From assembly GCF_000376985.1 (NCBI RefSeq), contig NZ_AQYA01000036.1:62001-126000 (forward strand): 64,000 nucleotides of DNA, written 5' to 3'. This document shows, piece by piece, positions 46,880-55,472 of the stretch (its first letter is position 1; each line of letters opens with the position of its first letter). A program made the translations under genes and the position numbers. This DNA comes from Streptococcus henryi DSM 19005. Its GTDB lineage: Bacteria > Bacillota > Bacilli > Lactobacillales > Streptococcaceae. The notes beneath the pieces are model-generated. The model was not told where the DNA came from. It saw only the letters and a list, made by a program, of their open reading frames with translations, and did not search any database.

Positions 46880-47061
46880 AAAAAGGAGCTGGGCAAAAAG
46901 CCCAAGCCTCTGTAATAAAGTTCGGAATATGACTAAGACGCAGTAGCCTAGTGGATAATACTTCGCTTTTTCAAAGCTCGAATTATCCTACTAGTCCTTG
47001 CGGGGGTGGGACTACGAACTCTTTTTAGGTTTGTCGAGTTCTGTCCCACTCCCATATTAAT
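46880..47061 (-). repeat. streptococcal TGGGAC-type intergenic repeat with terminator end
   Basis: On minus: GGGAGTGGGACAGAACTCGA, a hairpin back to GTCCCACCCCCGCA, a second paired block, CTACTGCGTCTT, and finally a GGGC-TTTTT-GCCC hairpin with a T tail. I recognise the same block order from intergenic repeats in other streptococci. It follows ppaC directly and probably terminates it. Confidence 0.7.
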
Positions 47062-47067
47062 AGTTTT

Positions 47068-48003
47068 TTATGCGTTAAAGCTGTCAGTCAATTGTGGGAC
47101 AACTTGTTTCTTACGTGAAACAGCTCCTTCAAGGAAGGCGTGGTTGTTTTCAAGTTTGAAGTTGAAGGCTGATTCAACTTTATCCATATTGTTACCAAGC
47201 GCCAAGATTTCTGAGTTAGAGTTAAGGATGTCAGTAATCATAAGCACGAAGTCTGAGTAGCCATTTGCTGCATTTGAAGCTGTCATTGCTGCTTCGATAT
47301 CTGCTTGACGAGCCAATACTTCGTTGATATCAACTGTGTTAACTTGAGCAACGCGAACCTTGTTTCCGTTCAATTCAAATGTTTTAGCATCGATGTCGAT
47401 CAACTCTTCAGCTGATTTGCTTGCAAGATTTGTTCCTGCTTTAAGTATTTCAAGACCGTATTCTTCCAAGCTAACACCAGCGATTTCAGCCAGTTCTTTG
47501 GCAACTTGTGGATCAGATGCTGCAGTTGTTGGTGATTTAAGCAAAAGTGTATCTGAAATCAAACCTGACAAGAGCAGTCCTGCAACTTCTTTTGGAAGTT
47601 CAACACCAGCTTCTTTTGATGCACGGTAAACGATTGAAGATGCTGAGCCAACCGGTTCCAAACGCATGTAAAGTGGATTAGCTGTTTCAAAGTTAGCCAC
47701 ACGGTGGTGGTCAATAACAGCTACTACTTCAACATCGCGGATATCTGAGATAGATTGTTGGAATTCATTGTGGTCAGTCAAGATAACTTGGCTAACACCT
47801 TCTGCTTTAGCTGATTCAACAACACGTGGTGCTTCAACTCCAAAATAGTCCAAAACAAAAGCTGTTTCTTCGTTTGGTGTTCCAAGAGCTACAGCTTCAG
47901 CATCGCGACCCCAAGCAGTACGCTCAAGATAAGCCCAACCGTATGATGATGCGATAGCATCTGTATCAGGATTTTGGTGACCAAAAACTAAAAATTTAGA
48001 CAT
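47068..48003 (-). CDS. ppaC: manganese-dependent inorganic pyrophosphatase
   Basis: A 311-aa family II pyrophosphatase of DHH type: [17 protein letters not shown] (metal ligands), [17 protein letters not shown] and the C-terminal substrate motif [10 protein letters not shown]. Hydrolyses PPi. Start at 48003, GAGG 8 nt upstream; an ATG two codons earlier is too near that site. Confidence 0.97.
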   Translation of the reverse strand: MSKFLVFGHQNPDTDAIASSYGWAYLERTAWGRDAEAVALGTPNEETAFVLDYFGVEAPRVVESAKAEGVSQVILTDHNEFQQSISDIRDVEVVAVIDHHRVANFETANPLYMRLEPVGSASSIVYRASKEAGVELPKEVAGLLLSGLISDTLLLKSPTTAASDPQVAKELAEIAGVSLEEYGLEILKAGTNLASKSAEELIDIDAKTFELNGNKVRVAQVNTVDINEVLARQADIEAAMTASNAANGYSDFVLMITDILNSNSEILALGNNMDKVESAFNFKLENNHAFLEGAVSRKKQVVPQLTDSFNA

Positions 48004-48234
48004 GTTCATTACCTCTTAAGTTATTTTCACTCTATTTTAGCAAATTTTAAGGAAGATAGCAAAGCTCCTGAACAAGATAGCTTTGTTTTTAAGCATTCCC
48101 TGCTATATCATGCTTTTTAAACTCCATTATTCAAAATTAAGGTCATGCCATTTAGTCTCTCTAAATCATTATGAAAGTGCCTAAAAAATGATTAAGTAGG
48201 TTTTGTAATTGTTTTGATCTAAAAATCTAATGCC

Positions 48235-48651
48235 TTACTGCTTATTCTCTTGTCTTCTAATATCATAATAGGCCTCTGTACGCTCTTGTTCATCTAAACC
48301 TTGATTTTCAAGCTCAGCTAATTTCCTATGAATTTTAATTTTTTCAACTAGGTAGGCATGTGTTTCTTGCAAATTAGCAATCTGTTCTTCTAAATCACAT
48401 TTTGTTTTTTCTAGTAATTGAGTAGACAAAACATGATTATGAAATTCTGCTAGGATAGATTTAATATCCTGAAGAGACATGCCAACACGACGATAGTGGG
48501 CAATAGCTTTCAAACGATCAATACTTTGTTCATCAAAAATTCGTACCCCATGTTCATTTCTCGGAATAGAAACCATTCCTTCTTTTTCATAAAAGCGTAT
48601 GGCATGTGCCGATAAATCCAAATCATTTGAAACTTGTTTTATGGTTGTCAT
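48235..48651 (-). CDS. MerR-family transcriptional regulator
   Basis: A 138-aa regulator: N-terminal MerR HTH (TIKQVSNDLDLSAHAIRFYEKEGMVSIPRNEHGVR) followed by a coiled-coil dimer helix. It has no C-terminal metal cysteines, so it is of the AdhR/stress type rather than a metal sensor. GGAGGAGG upstream of ATG. Target unclear; no gene follows on the same strand for 220 bp. Confidence 0.9.
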   Translation of the reverse strand: MTTIKQVSNDLDLSAHAIRFYEKEGMVSIPRNEHGVRIFDEQSIDRLKAIAHYRRVGMSLQDIKSILAEFHNHVLSTQLLEKTKCDLEEQIANLQETHAYLVEKIKIHRKLAELENQGLDEQERTEAYYDIRRQENKQ

Positions 48652-48762
48652 AAATCACCCTCCTCCTCCCTATCCTAACACCTTAGACTGGGTCTAAGTC
48701 AAGTCTTTTAACAAAAATCAACTATATTTTCTGACAATCATCTTAGCTAAAGGAAGTGAAAG

Positions 48763-48787
48763 AAAAAAACTAGCATAGCTAGTTTTA
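48763..48787 (-). terminator. pflA terminator
   Basis: AAAACTAGC/GCTAGTTTT hairpin with T7 on minus. Confidence 0.85.
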
Positions 48788-48794
48788 AAGATAA

Positions 48795-49583
48795 TTATCC
48801 ATGGATACGTTCTAAATATTTGGTATAGGATTCTGTTTTCATGAGAGATTTTGCATTTTGAACACGCGCCTTTGTTGGTGGTTTAACTCCTTCCAATGGA
48901 TATGGAATACCAAGTTCACGCCACTTAAACTCACCTAGTGTATGGTAAGGCAAGATTTCAAATTTATCAACGTTCTTCAATTCAGAAACAAATTTACCAA
49001 GTTCAATCAAGTGGTCGTCAATATCAGTCAATCCAGGTACTAGGACATGACGAATCCAAACTGGAACCTGCTTATCAGATAGATACTTAGCAAAAAGCAA
49101 AATATTTGTATTTGGCTGACGAGTCACAATCTTGTGTTGCTCAGGATTGATTTCCTTAAGATCAAGTAAGACTAAGTCAGTCACAGCCAGAAGTTTATCA
49201 ACGATTTCATGGTACTCTGGGGTTGGACGATAAGCAAAACCACAAGTATCAAGTGTCGTATGGATACCTAATTTTTTAGCTTCTGTAAAAAGCGCAGTTA
49301 CAAAATCAATCTGCAACATTGCCTCTCCACCTGAAACAGTAATACCACCATTTTTTCCCCAGAAATGTTTATAGCGCAAAGCTTCATTTAGAACATCTTC
49401 AACTGTTCGTTCTGTCGACTTATTACTCTCCATTTCCCAAGTGTCAGGATTATGGCAATACTGACAGCGTAACTTACAGCCTTGCATAAAAATGACAAAA
49501 CGAATACCTGGCCCATCGACTGAACCGAAGCTTTCTGTTGAATGCACCATACCTGTTACTTTTTTATAATCAATTTCTGTCAT
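48795..49583 (-). CDS. pflA: pyruvate formate-lyase activating enzyme
   Basis: A 262-aa radical SAM enzyme: the 4Fe-4S motif CKLRCQYCH (CxxxCxxC), preceded by GPGIRFVIFMQG, then GGITVSGGEAMLQ. It installs the glycyl radical on pyruvate formate-lyase for mixed-acid fermentation. Start at 49583, with AGGGAT 9 nt upstream rather than the in-frame ATG abutting it. Confidence 0.96.
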   Translation of the reverse strand: MTEIDYKKVTGMVHSTESFGSVDGPGIRFVIFMQGCKLRCQYCHNPDTWEMESNKSTERTVEDVLNEALRYKHFWGKNGGITVSGGEAMLQIDFVTALFTEAKKLGIHTTLDTCGFAYRPTPEYHEIVDKLLAVTDLVLLDLKEINPEQHKIVTRQPNTNILLFAKYLSDKQVPVWIRHVLVPGLTDIDDHLIELGKFVSELKNVDKFEILPYHTLGEFKWRELGIPYPLEGVKPPTKARVQNAKSLMKTESYTKYLERIHG

Positions 49584-49639
49584 TTCTTCCATCCCTTTGT
49601 AACCGTTTTTCTTGTTTTCATTATACCATTTTTAAAAAG

Positions 49640-49668
49640 AAAAAGACTAGGTTTTGACTAGTCTTCTT
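49640..49668 (-). terminator. terminator of the CNNM/CorC gene
   Basis: AAGACTAG/CTAGTCTT hairpin with T-rich tail on minus; the stop codon TAG of the gene lies in the stem. Confidence 0.8.
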
Positions 49669-50992
49669 CAATACTCTGTTCTATATCAGAAAAAATAACT
49701 TTTAGTTTAGTGACTCGGCCATCCTTGACCTTATCATTGATTAACTCAATATGCTTATCTTTGGTGTCAATAGCAAAGCTTTCCTTGACATCTTGGCTAG
49801 GTATACTGCCGACTCCTGTTAAGTAGAAGCCAGCAATAGTGTCAACGTCATCACTCTCGAGTTCAGTTTCAAAATAATCATTGAATTCGTTTAGGGTCAT
49901 GGTTCCTAAAACAATGTAAGTCTGCTCTGCTATTTCACGAACAAATTGTTCTGCCTTATCAGTCTCATCGTCAATTTCACCGACAATTTCTTCCAAAAGG
50001 TCTTCAAGAGTTACAAGCCCTGCTACACCACCATACTCGTCCAAGAGGATAGCCATTTGATTTTGGGTATTACGCAATTGACGTAGGAGGTCATCCACAA
50101 AAATAGTCTCTGGAACAAACAAGGGTTCTTGTAAAATTTTACGAAGGACAATATTATCAAATCCATCACGAAAACCTGCATCTAAAAGACGCTTAGTGTG
50201 AAGAATACCAACAATTTTATCTCTGTCATCATCATAAACAGGAATACGAGAAAAATTTTGCTTAAGAATTTCTTCTATACTCTCAAGAATGTCATCGTTG
50301 ATATCAATCATGAAAGCATCTGTACGAGGTACCATGACCTCACGCGCCAACATTTCATCAAGGGAGAAAATTCCTTGAAGCATCTCAATTTCTTCAGCGT
50401 CCAAAGTTTCTTCACTATTAGTCAGCATGTACTCAATCTCATCACGCGTCATCTTTTCATCGGCATCGTCAAATTTCATAGGGGTGATACGCGACAAAAG
50501 ATTTGTTGAGGCAGACAGCAACCAAACAAAGGGACTAACAATCTTACCAATAACAATGATAATGGGGGCAGAAACAACTGCTAGGTTTTCCTTTAAATTC
50601 ATTGCAATACGTTTAGGGTAAAGCTCACCTAAAACGATGGAAATATAAGTCAAAAAAATAAGAGAAATAACGCTACCTGCAGTCTGAGCCCAAGCAAAGC
50701 CGCCAAACCAAGAAGCGATAACTGCACCAAGTGAAGCTGACAAACTTGCCCCCTGCAAGAGACTAATAAAGGTGATACCAACTTGGATAGTAGATAAGAA
50801 ATTATTGGGATTTTCTAAAACAGATAATAGTCTGATAAATTTTTTCTCACCTTCTTCAGCCTTTTGCTCCACACGCGAACGATTGAGAGACACCAAAGCC
50901 ATCTCAGATGCTGAGAAAAAAGCATTAAGTAAGGTTAAAATAAATAATAAAGCAAATTGTAACAGTAGATTCTGACTACCGGGGTCTTCCAT
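49658..50992 (-). CDS. CNNM/CorC-type (hemolysin-like) membrane protein with CBS domains
   Basis: A 444-aa protein: CNNM transmembrane domain with ~4 helices (~1-190), a CBS pair (~210-330; VMVPRTDAFMID, EYGGVAGLVTLEDLLEEIVGEI) and a CorC/HlyC domain at the C-terminus. Family members affect Mg2+/Co2+ transport; the hemolysin name is historic. TAGGAG precedes the ATG. Copy 10 of the 11-mer is at 49924-49934. Confidence 0.92.
   Translation of the reverse strand: MEDPGSQNLLLQFALLFILTLLNAFFSASEMALVSLNRSRVEQKAEEGEKKFIRLLSVLENPNNFLSTIQVGITFISLLQGASLSASLGAVIASWFGGFAWAQTAGSVISLIFLTYISIVLGELYPKRIAMNLKENLAVVSAPIIIVIGKIVSPFVWLLSASTNLLSRITPMKFDDADEKMTRDEIEYMLTNSEETLDAEEIEMLQGIFSLDEMLAREVMVPRTDAFMIDINDDILESIEEILKQNFSRIPVYDDDRDKIVGILHTKRLLDAGFRDGFDNIVLRKILQEPLFVPETIFVDDLLRQLRNTQNQMAILLDEYGGVAGLVTLEDLLEEIVGEIDDETDKAEQFVREIAEQTYIVLGTMTLNEFNDYFETELESDDVDTIAGFYLTGVGSIPSQDVKESFAIDTKDKHIELINDKVKDGRVTKLKVIFSDIEQSIEED
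49924..49934 (-). repeat. AATAGCAGAGC copy 10
   Basis: Exact 11-mer in the CNNM/CorC gene, in frame Ile-Ala-Glu. Confidence 0.8.
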
Positions 50993-51190
50993 TTTTTAAT
51001 AACTCCTAAAAAAAGATAATAGCTTTATTATAGCATACTTTTTATAATTTGCAGTAAGAAATATTTCTAGAGAAAACTGCTACTTTTAATCCAAAATCTT
51101 AGTTACTAGTGGCTATCAAGTGATTTTATTTTCTAAACATTCTGAATAAATGTTATAATGGTTTCATTATCAATATAGAACGGAGAAACA

Positions 51191-51976
51191 ATGACAGTTA
51201 TTTCAATGACAAATGTTGGTTTACGCAAACACGGTAAAGATTTGCTAAAAGATATTAATTGGAAAGTTGAAAAGGGGCAAACTTGGGCTATCCTAGGCCT
51301 AAATGGTTCTGGAAAGACGACCTTACTCAAACTCATTATGGCTGAATTTTTCCCAACAAGCGGAAAAATCAGTGTTTTGGGACAAGAATTTGGAGCAACA
51401 GATATTACTGAAATTCGTCAAAAAATTGGTATTGTTTCTGGTTTTATCACTGACCGCTTATCTCTACAAATGGGAGCGGAACATGCAGTTCTCACTGGAA
51501 AATACAAATCTAGTATCCTCTACAAGGAATACGGAGAAAAGGAATTGGAAGAAGCTCGTCAAATGTTGATTTCCTTAGATGGTCAACACTTGCTGGGACG
51601 CCGTCTCTATGACCTCTCTCAAGGGGAAAAACAATTGGTCCTAATTGCCCGTAGCCTCATGGAGAATCCAGAAATCCTTATTTTGGATGAGGCAACAGTT
51701 GGACTCGATCTTTTTGCCCGAGAAAAACTACTTAGACAAATTGACAGAATATCAGATCTTGAAAATGCACCTACTGTTCTTTACGTCACTCACCATGCCG
51801 AAGAAATCACAGCGAGCATGAAATACATCATCCTCCTCAAAAAAGGAGAGATTGTTGCACAAGGTGAGAAACAAGATATTATTTCTGAAAAAACACTGGC
51901 AGATTTTTTTGATAATAAAGTTAGTATAATTCCAATTGATGACGATCGCTTCTTTATAAAGCCTGAAATAGAATAA
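51191..51976 (+). CDS. ABC transporter ATP-binding protein (YlmA-like), no partner permease
   Basis: A 261-aa ATPase: Walker A GLNGSGKTT, signature LSQGEKQLV, Walker B ILILDEATVGLD, switch His in THHAEEI. No permease is adjacent. Relatives (YlmA) are of unknown function. CGGAG precedes the ATG and an extended -10 TGTTATAAT lies at 51151-51159. Confidence 0.88.
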   Translation: MTVISMTNVGLRKHGKDLLKDINWKVEKGQTWAILGLNGSGKTTLLKLIMAEFFPTSGKISVLGQEFGATDITEIRQKIGIVSGFITDRLSLQMGAEHAVLTGKYKSSILYKEYGEKELEEARQMLISLDGQHLLGRRLYDLSQGEKQLVLIARSLMENPEILILDEATVGLDLFAREKLLRQIDRISDLENAPTVLYVTHHAEEITASMKYIILLKKGEIVAQGEKQDIISEKTLADFFDNKVSIIPIDDDRFFIKPEIE

Positions 51977-51991
51977 GAAGAATTACAATAT

Positions 51992-52048
51992 AAAAACCAC
52001 TGTCGGTATTCATTTGAAGTGAGTACAACTTAGGCAGTGGTTTCTTTT
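51992..52048. terminator. bidirectional terminator between the ABC ATPase and mnmM
   Basis: AAACCACTG/CAGTGGTTT arms; T tail on +, A/T-rich on the other side. Confidence 0.75.
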
Positions 52049-52054
52049 GTATTC

Positions 52055-52609
52055 TTAGTTTTCTTTCAACTTTTCAACCATTACTAAAAATGGTGGTGTA
52101 TTAATTTGATTTAGGGGCTGGTAAAGCATGGTGGCAAAGTTTTCCTGTGGCAGGTCCTTGATAAAATCTAAGACCGCATCTTTTTCCATATCGCCGCCCG
52201 CATGACCGTAGTAAATCATGATAGAAAGACGACCACCGCTTTCCAAACGCTCAAGAATCTTCTCAATGGCTTGCAGTGTTGTATCTGGCTTGGTGATAAC
52301 CGTTTTATCAGCTGATGGTAAATAACCTAGGTTGAAAATAGCTGCGCGTATTGATTCTTCAACATACTTATCAAGGTTTTGGTGCCCATCTAAAATAAGT
52401 TGAGCATTGTCCAGACCAAGCTGAGCTAAACGCTCAGAAGTCTTTTTAATTGCCTGTTCCTGCACATCAAAAGCGTAGACTTTCTGAGCCAACCCAGCTA
52501 GAAAGGCTGTATCATTACCATTTCCCATAGTGGCATCAACCGCTATGCTATTGTCATCTAAAACCTCCGCCAAAAAATCATGAGAAAGGTGAATGGGACG
52601 TTTGATCAT
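52055..52609 (-). CDS. mnmM: tRNA 5-aminomethyl-2-thiouridine methyltransferase MnmM (YtqB)
   Basis: A 184-aa class I SAM methyltransferase, motif VDATMGNGNDTAFLA, then IFNLGYLPSADK. It matches B. subtilis YtqB, which (as I recall) was identified as MnmM, the last step to mnm5s2U34 in tRNA; older annotation calls it an rRNA methyltransferase. Overlaps mnmL by 4 nt (ATGA). Confidence 0.8.
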   Translation of the reverse strand: MIKRPIHLSHDFLAEVLDDNSIAVDATMGNGNDTAFLAGLAQKVYAFDVQEQAIKKTSERLAQLGLDNAQLILDGHQNLDKYVEESIRAAIFNLGYLPSADKTVITKPDTTLQAIEKILERLESGGRLSIMIYYGHAGGDMEKDAVLDFIKDLPQENFATMLYQPLNQINTPPFLVMVEKLKEN

Positions 52610-53538
52610 GCTGTCACCTCCACCTTACACCCTTGTGTGCTCCCTCTTCTCTCCATCTCTTTATCGATGGCATTGAGGACTTCCCATTTATTTAGGCTCC
52701 ACATGGGACCAATCAGCATGTCACGTGGGGCATCTCCTGTGATACGGTGGATGACCATGTGTTTAGGGATGATTTCCAGCTGGTCGCAAATGATTGAGAC
52801 GTATTCTTCCTGACTAAGCAACTGGAGTCTTCCTTCGTGGTAGTCGCGTTGCATGCGCGTATTGGTCATGAGATGCAAGAGATGAAGCTTGATGCCATCA
52901 ATATCATTGTCAGTCACGCAACGACGCACATTTTCCAGCATCATCTCATGGGTCTCACCTGGCAAACCATTGATGAGGTGAGAGACAATTTCCACCTTAG
53001 GCGCCAGCTCTCTCACACGTTTAACCGTCTCCACATAGAGTTCATAGCTGTGGGCTCTATTGATAAGGGCTGACGTTTCCTCATAAGTGGTCTGAAGACC
53101 TAACTCCAAGGTGACATGCATGCGTTCACTAAGCTCCGCTAGGTAAAGGATGGTTTCATCAGGCAGACAGTCTGGTCTTGTCCCAATATTAATCCCCACC
53201 ACACCAGGTTCATTGATGGCCTGTTCATAGCGCTCACGAAGCACTTCAACCTTATCGTGTGTATTAGTAAAGTTTTGGAAATAGACTAGGTATTTCTTAA
53301 CCTCAGGCCACTTGCGGTGCATGAAATCAATCTCATGGTAAAATTGGTCACGAATAGGGGCATCAGGAGCCACAATGGCATCCCCAGAACCTGACACCGT
53401 ACAAAAAGTACAGCCACCATGGGCCACCGTTCCATCACGGTTAGGACAGTCAAAGCCCGCATCAATGGGCACTTTGAAAATCTTCTCTCCAAAGAGTTCT
53501 CGATAATAATCATTTAATGTATTGTATCGTTTTTTCAT
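52606..53538 (-). CDS. mnmL: radical SAM protein MnmL (YtqA/TIGR01212 family)
   Basis: A 310-aa radical SAM protein: MKKRYNTLNDYYRELFGEKIFKV, the 4Fe-4S motif within CPNRDGTVAHGGCTFC, LELGLQTTYEETSALINRAHS and LHLLHLMTNTRM. B. subtilis YtqA has been proposed as MnmL, acting before MnmM in wobble-uridine modification. The ATG at 53538 has no ribosome site; TGATATAAT ends 7 nt upstream, suggesting a leaderless mRNA. A frame open 17 codons further would include that promoter. Confidence 0.8.
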   Translation of the reverse strand: MKKRYNTLNDYYRELFGEKIFKVPIDAGFDCPNRDGTVAHGGCTFCTVSGSGDAIVAPDAPIRDQFYHEIDFMHRKWPEVKKYLVYFQNFTNTHDKVEVLRERYEQAINEPGVVGINIGTRPDCLPDETILYLAELSERMHVTLELGLQTTYEETSALINRAHSYELYVETVKRVRELAPKVEIVSHLINGLPGETHEMMLENVRRCVTDNDIDGIKLHLLHLMTNTRMQRDYHEGRLQLLSQEEYVSIICDQLEIIPKHMVIHRITGDAPRDMLIGPMWSLNKWEVLNAIDKEMERRGSTQGCKVEVTA

Positions 53539-53545
53539 AAAAACT

Positions 53546-53551
53546 ATTATA
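53546..53551 (-). promoter_or_regulatory. -10 box of mnmL, leaderless spacing
   Basis: TGATATAAT extended -10, 7 nt before the ATG, no Shine-Dalgarno between. Confidence 0.6.
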
Positions 53552-53588
53552 TCACTTTGAGCAAAAGAAAAGTAGTGACTTTTTATCA

Positions 53589-54245
53589 CTACTTCTGTTT
53601 AGATTGAAAACGCCATTCAAAGCGTTTTTGGTCATAGAAAGGAAAGGCTACTGTTGCAATGGTATAAGCTAATAACCAACCTCCCACGATATCTGATGGA
53701 TAATGTACACCAAGATAAATTCGTGAAATAGCCGTCAAAACCGCAATTAACAAAAATAAACCTTGAATAATGCGTTTAACATAGGATTTTGACAATCTCT
53801 GCTCAATAACAATAAGAAGTGTTAGAGCTACAATCATGGTTGAAGCGGCATGCCAACTTGGAAAGGAAGGTCCCATTGGCTTAGGAATTAGATAGGCCAA
53901 ACTTGGACGTTCACGACCATAGAGATACTTAAACACCGTTGAAAAAACACCCATAGCTAGAAGATTGATTACCAAGAAATAGGCTTCTGCTTTCCATCTT
54001 TTCCAAATATAGAATATAGCAGCAATGGCAAAAACATAGATAAATATAAAAACTTCATTCCCAAACTCTGTAACTATTTTATAGAAAGTCGTTAAAGTCT
54101 TAGGTAAATTTCCACGAATTGCAGACTGAATGCTAGAATCAAAATTAGTTAAAGTCTCAGGGTAAAACTTGACTAAATAACCTAACATAATGAAGATAAG
54201 TAAGGCAGAAGATGCCCTAGTTAAATAGGTTTGCTTATTTTTCAT
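53589..54245 (-). CDS. PAP2-family membrane phosphatase
   Basis: A 218-aa membrane protein with ~6 helices and the three PAP2 signatures: KYLYGRERPS, PSWHAAS and SRIYLGVHYPSDIVGGW. Likely dephosphorylates undecaprenyl-pyrophosphate or phosphatidylglycerophosphate-type lipids. No ribosome site; TGCTATAAT ends 6 nt before the ATG (leaderless-type). Confidence 0.9.
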   Translation of the reverse strand: MKNKQTYLTRASSALLIFIMLGYLVKFYPETLTNFDSSIQSAIRGNLPKTLTTFYKIVTEFGNEVFIFIYVFAIAAIFYIWKRWKAEAYFLVINLLAMGVFSTVFKYLYGRERPSLAYLIPKPMGPSFPSWHAASTMIVALTLLIVIEQRLSKSYVKRIIQGLFLLIAVLTAISRIYLGVHYPSDIVGGWLLAYTIATVAFPFYDQKRFEWRFQSKQK

Positions 54246-54251
54246 AAAGCC

Positions 54252-54257
54252 ATTATA
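54252..54257 (-). promoter_or_regulatory. -10 box of the PAP2 gene, leaderless spacing
   Basis: TGCTATAAT extended -10, 6 nt before the ATG. Confidence 0.6.
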
Positions 54258-54267
54258 GCATAATTAC

Positions 54268-54828
54268 TTAAATTTTCTTCAAAACAGGTTTCATTGCTTG
54301 ATAAACAAGATAGAAAACGACTGAGAAAATCACTCCCTGCAAGAAATTAAATGGCAAAACCATACCAAAAATGTAGTTAGAAACACTACCTACCATAGCT
54401 GCAACATCAAAACCAGCAAATATTTTATACATAGGCAGAGCATAAAAATAATTCAAAACCATCATTCCAGCTGTTAATGAAATTGTACCAACTAAGCAAG
54501 CTTGAATATAAGTTTTTACTGTTGGTGCTTTCTTCCAAATTAGAGCCAAAGCCAAAATGAAAAAGGCATAAGCAATCACATTCATTGGCATACCAATCAT
54601 AGAAGATGCACCATTATTATTAATGAGAAGCTGCAAAATAGAACGGATGATTAATATCCAAAAAGCACTTCCTAAATCAAGAACAACCAAACCAATTAAA
54701 ATCGGAATAATTGAAAAGTCTAATTTCAAAAAGTTTACTGTAGGTAAAAGTTGAAATTGAAAATACATCAAAATAAATGAAATAGCTGAAAGTACGGCGA
54801 CATAGGCCATCTTACGTGTGTTTGTCAT
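54268..54828 (-). CDS. ribU: riboflavin ECF transporter S component RibU
   Basis: A 186-aa membrane protein with ~6 helices: MTNTRKMAYVAVLSAISFILMYFQF, FLKLDFSIIPILIGLVVL, SMIGMPMNVIAY. S-component of an ECF transporter that captures riboflavin. The Met at 54828 follows GGAGG. An FMN riboswitch lies directly upstream, confirming the substrate. Confidence 0.95.
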   Translation of the reverse strand: MTNTRKMAYVAVLSAISFILMYFQFQLLPTVNFLKLDFSIIPILIGLVVLDLGSAFWILIIRSILQLLINNNGASSMIGMPMNVIAYAFFILALALIWKKAPTVKTYIQACLVGTISLTAGMMVLNYFYALPMYKIFAGFDVAAMVGSVSNYIFGMVLPFNFLQGVIFSVVFYLVYQAMKPVLKKI

Positions 54829-54909
54829 AAAAAAATTCCTCCAATTTATACAAATTGAAAGAAGTTCCATGATTTCTTTCGCACACAAAAAAGTGTACGT
54901 CAAAAGTCC

Positions 54910-55139
54910 TGGTCTTCTCCCATCCAGACTTTACTGTCGGTTGTGGAATTTCACCACATCAGCTTTCGCTCGCGGACTTCTTTTCCCACTGAAGTTGACT
55001 AAGAATTTGCTTTTTGTCTAGTCGATTGGGCGTAAGCATAACTGAAGTTAGGCGAGCCGAGTCAACAACAAATTAAAGCAAAAATAGGCAACGGAGAAAA
55101 GTCACCGCCGGTCGGGAATTACACCCTGCCCTGAAGACA
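54910..55139 (-). ncRNA. FMN riboswitch (RFN element)
   Basis: On minus it begins GTCTTCAGGGCAGGGTG, continues AATTCCCGACCGGCGGTGA, has a long variable P-arm, then GGTGAAATTCCACAACCGACAG and ends CAGTCTGGATGGGAGAAGAC: the complete RFN core. It senses FMN and controls ribU. Confidence 0.95.
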
Positions 55140-55293
55140 TTTATAGAATATCAAAAAAAATTTGAAATAGCAATAGCTTGGGCCTACAGTTTTGTCAATA
55201 CTTACAAAAATATGTTTGTATTATTCACAAAAATGATTCTTCTAATCCTTTTTAGACATATAGGCACTCGCTTATTCTCCTATTGGAGAATCT

Positions 55294-55398
55294 TATACTC
55301 TCTTAAAATCAAAATGATACATCATCAGTTTCGACATGCCCTACCCTAGTACTACACTCATCTCACTTCCTCGTCTGATTTTGATAATATTTGAGTAT
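55294..55398. repeat. interspersed repeat, copy B
   Basis: About 105 bp similar to copy A at 41141-41253, with the same inverted ends ATACTC...GAGTAT. Confidence 0.75.
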
Positions 55399-55434
55399 TA
55401 ACCATACTTTTTCAGCTGACGGCATTTCTAAAAT

Positions 55435-55466
55435 AGAAAAAGTAGCCTGAAATAAATCAGACTACT
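55435..55466 (-). terminator. ezrA terminator
   Basis: AGTAGTCTGA/TCAGGCTACT hairpin with T5 on minus. Confidence 0.85.
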
Positions 55467-55472
55467 GAATTG

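Larger units (their letters stand above)
46251..47067. other. 817-bp region between pckA and ppaC
   Basis: From left: the ~345-nt pckA leader (to about 46595), which includes a half-copy of the interspersed repeat near 46395-46430; the pckA promoter and cre-like site; plain AT-rich DNA; a degenerate repeat copy C (46765-46851); and a ~180-bp streptococcal TGGGAC-type repeat (46880-47061) before the ppaC stop. Confidence 0.6.
54829..55472. other. 644-bp region between ribU and ezrA
   Basis: Holds the ribU leader with a GAAAGAA/TTCTTTC hairpin near 54856-54880, the FMN riboswitch (54910-55139), its promoter zone, interspersed repeat copy B (55294-55398) and the ezrA terminator. Confidence 0.7.

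Noticed and set aside
46920-47000. tRNA-like look of the GC-richer stretch near ppaC
   Set aside because: No anticodon stem or acceptor fit; it belongs to the TGGGAC-type repeat.
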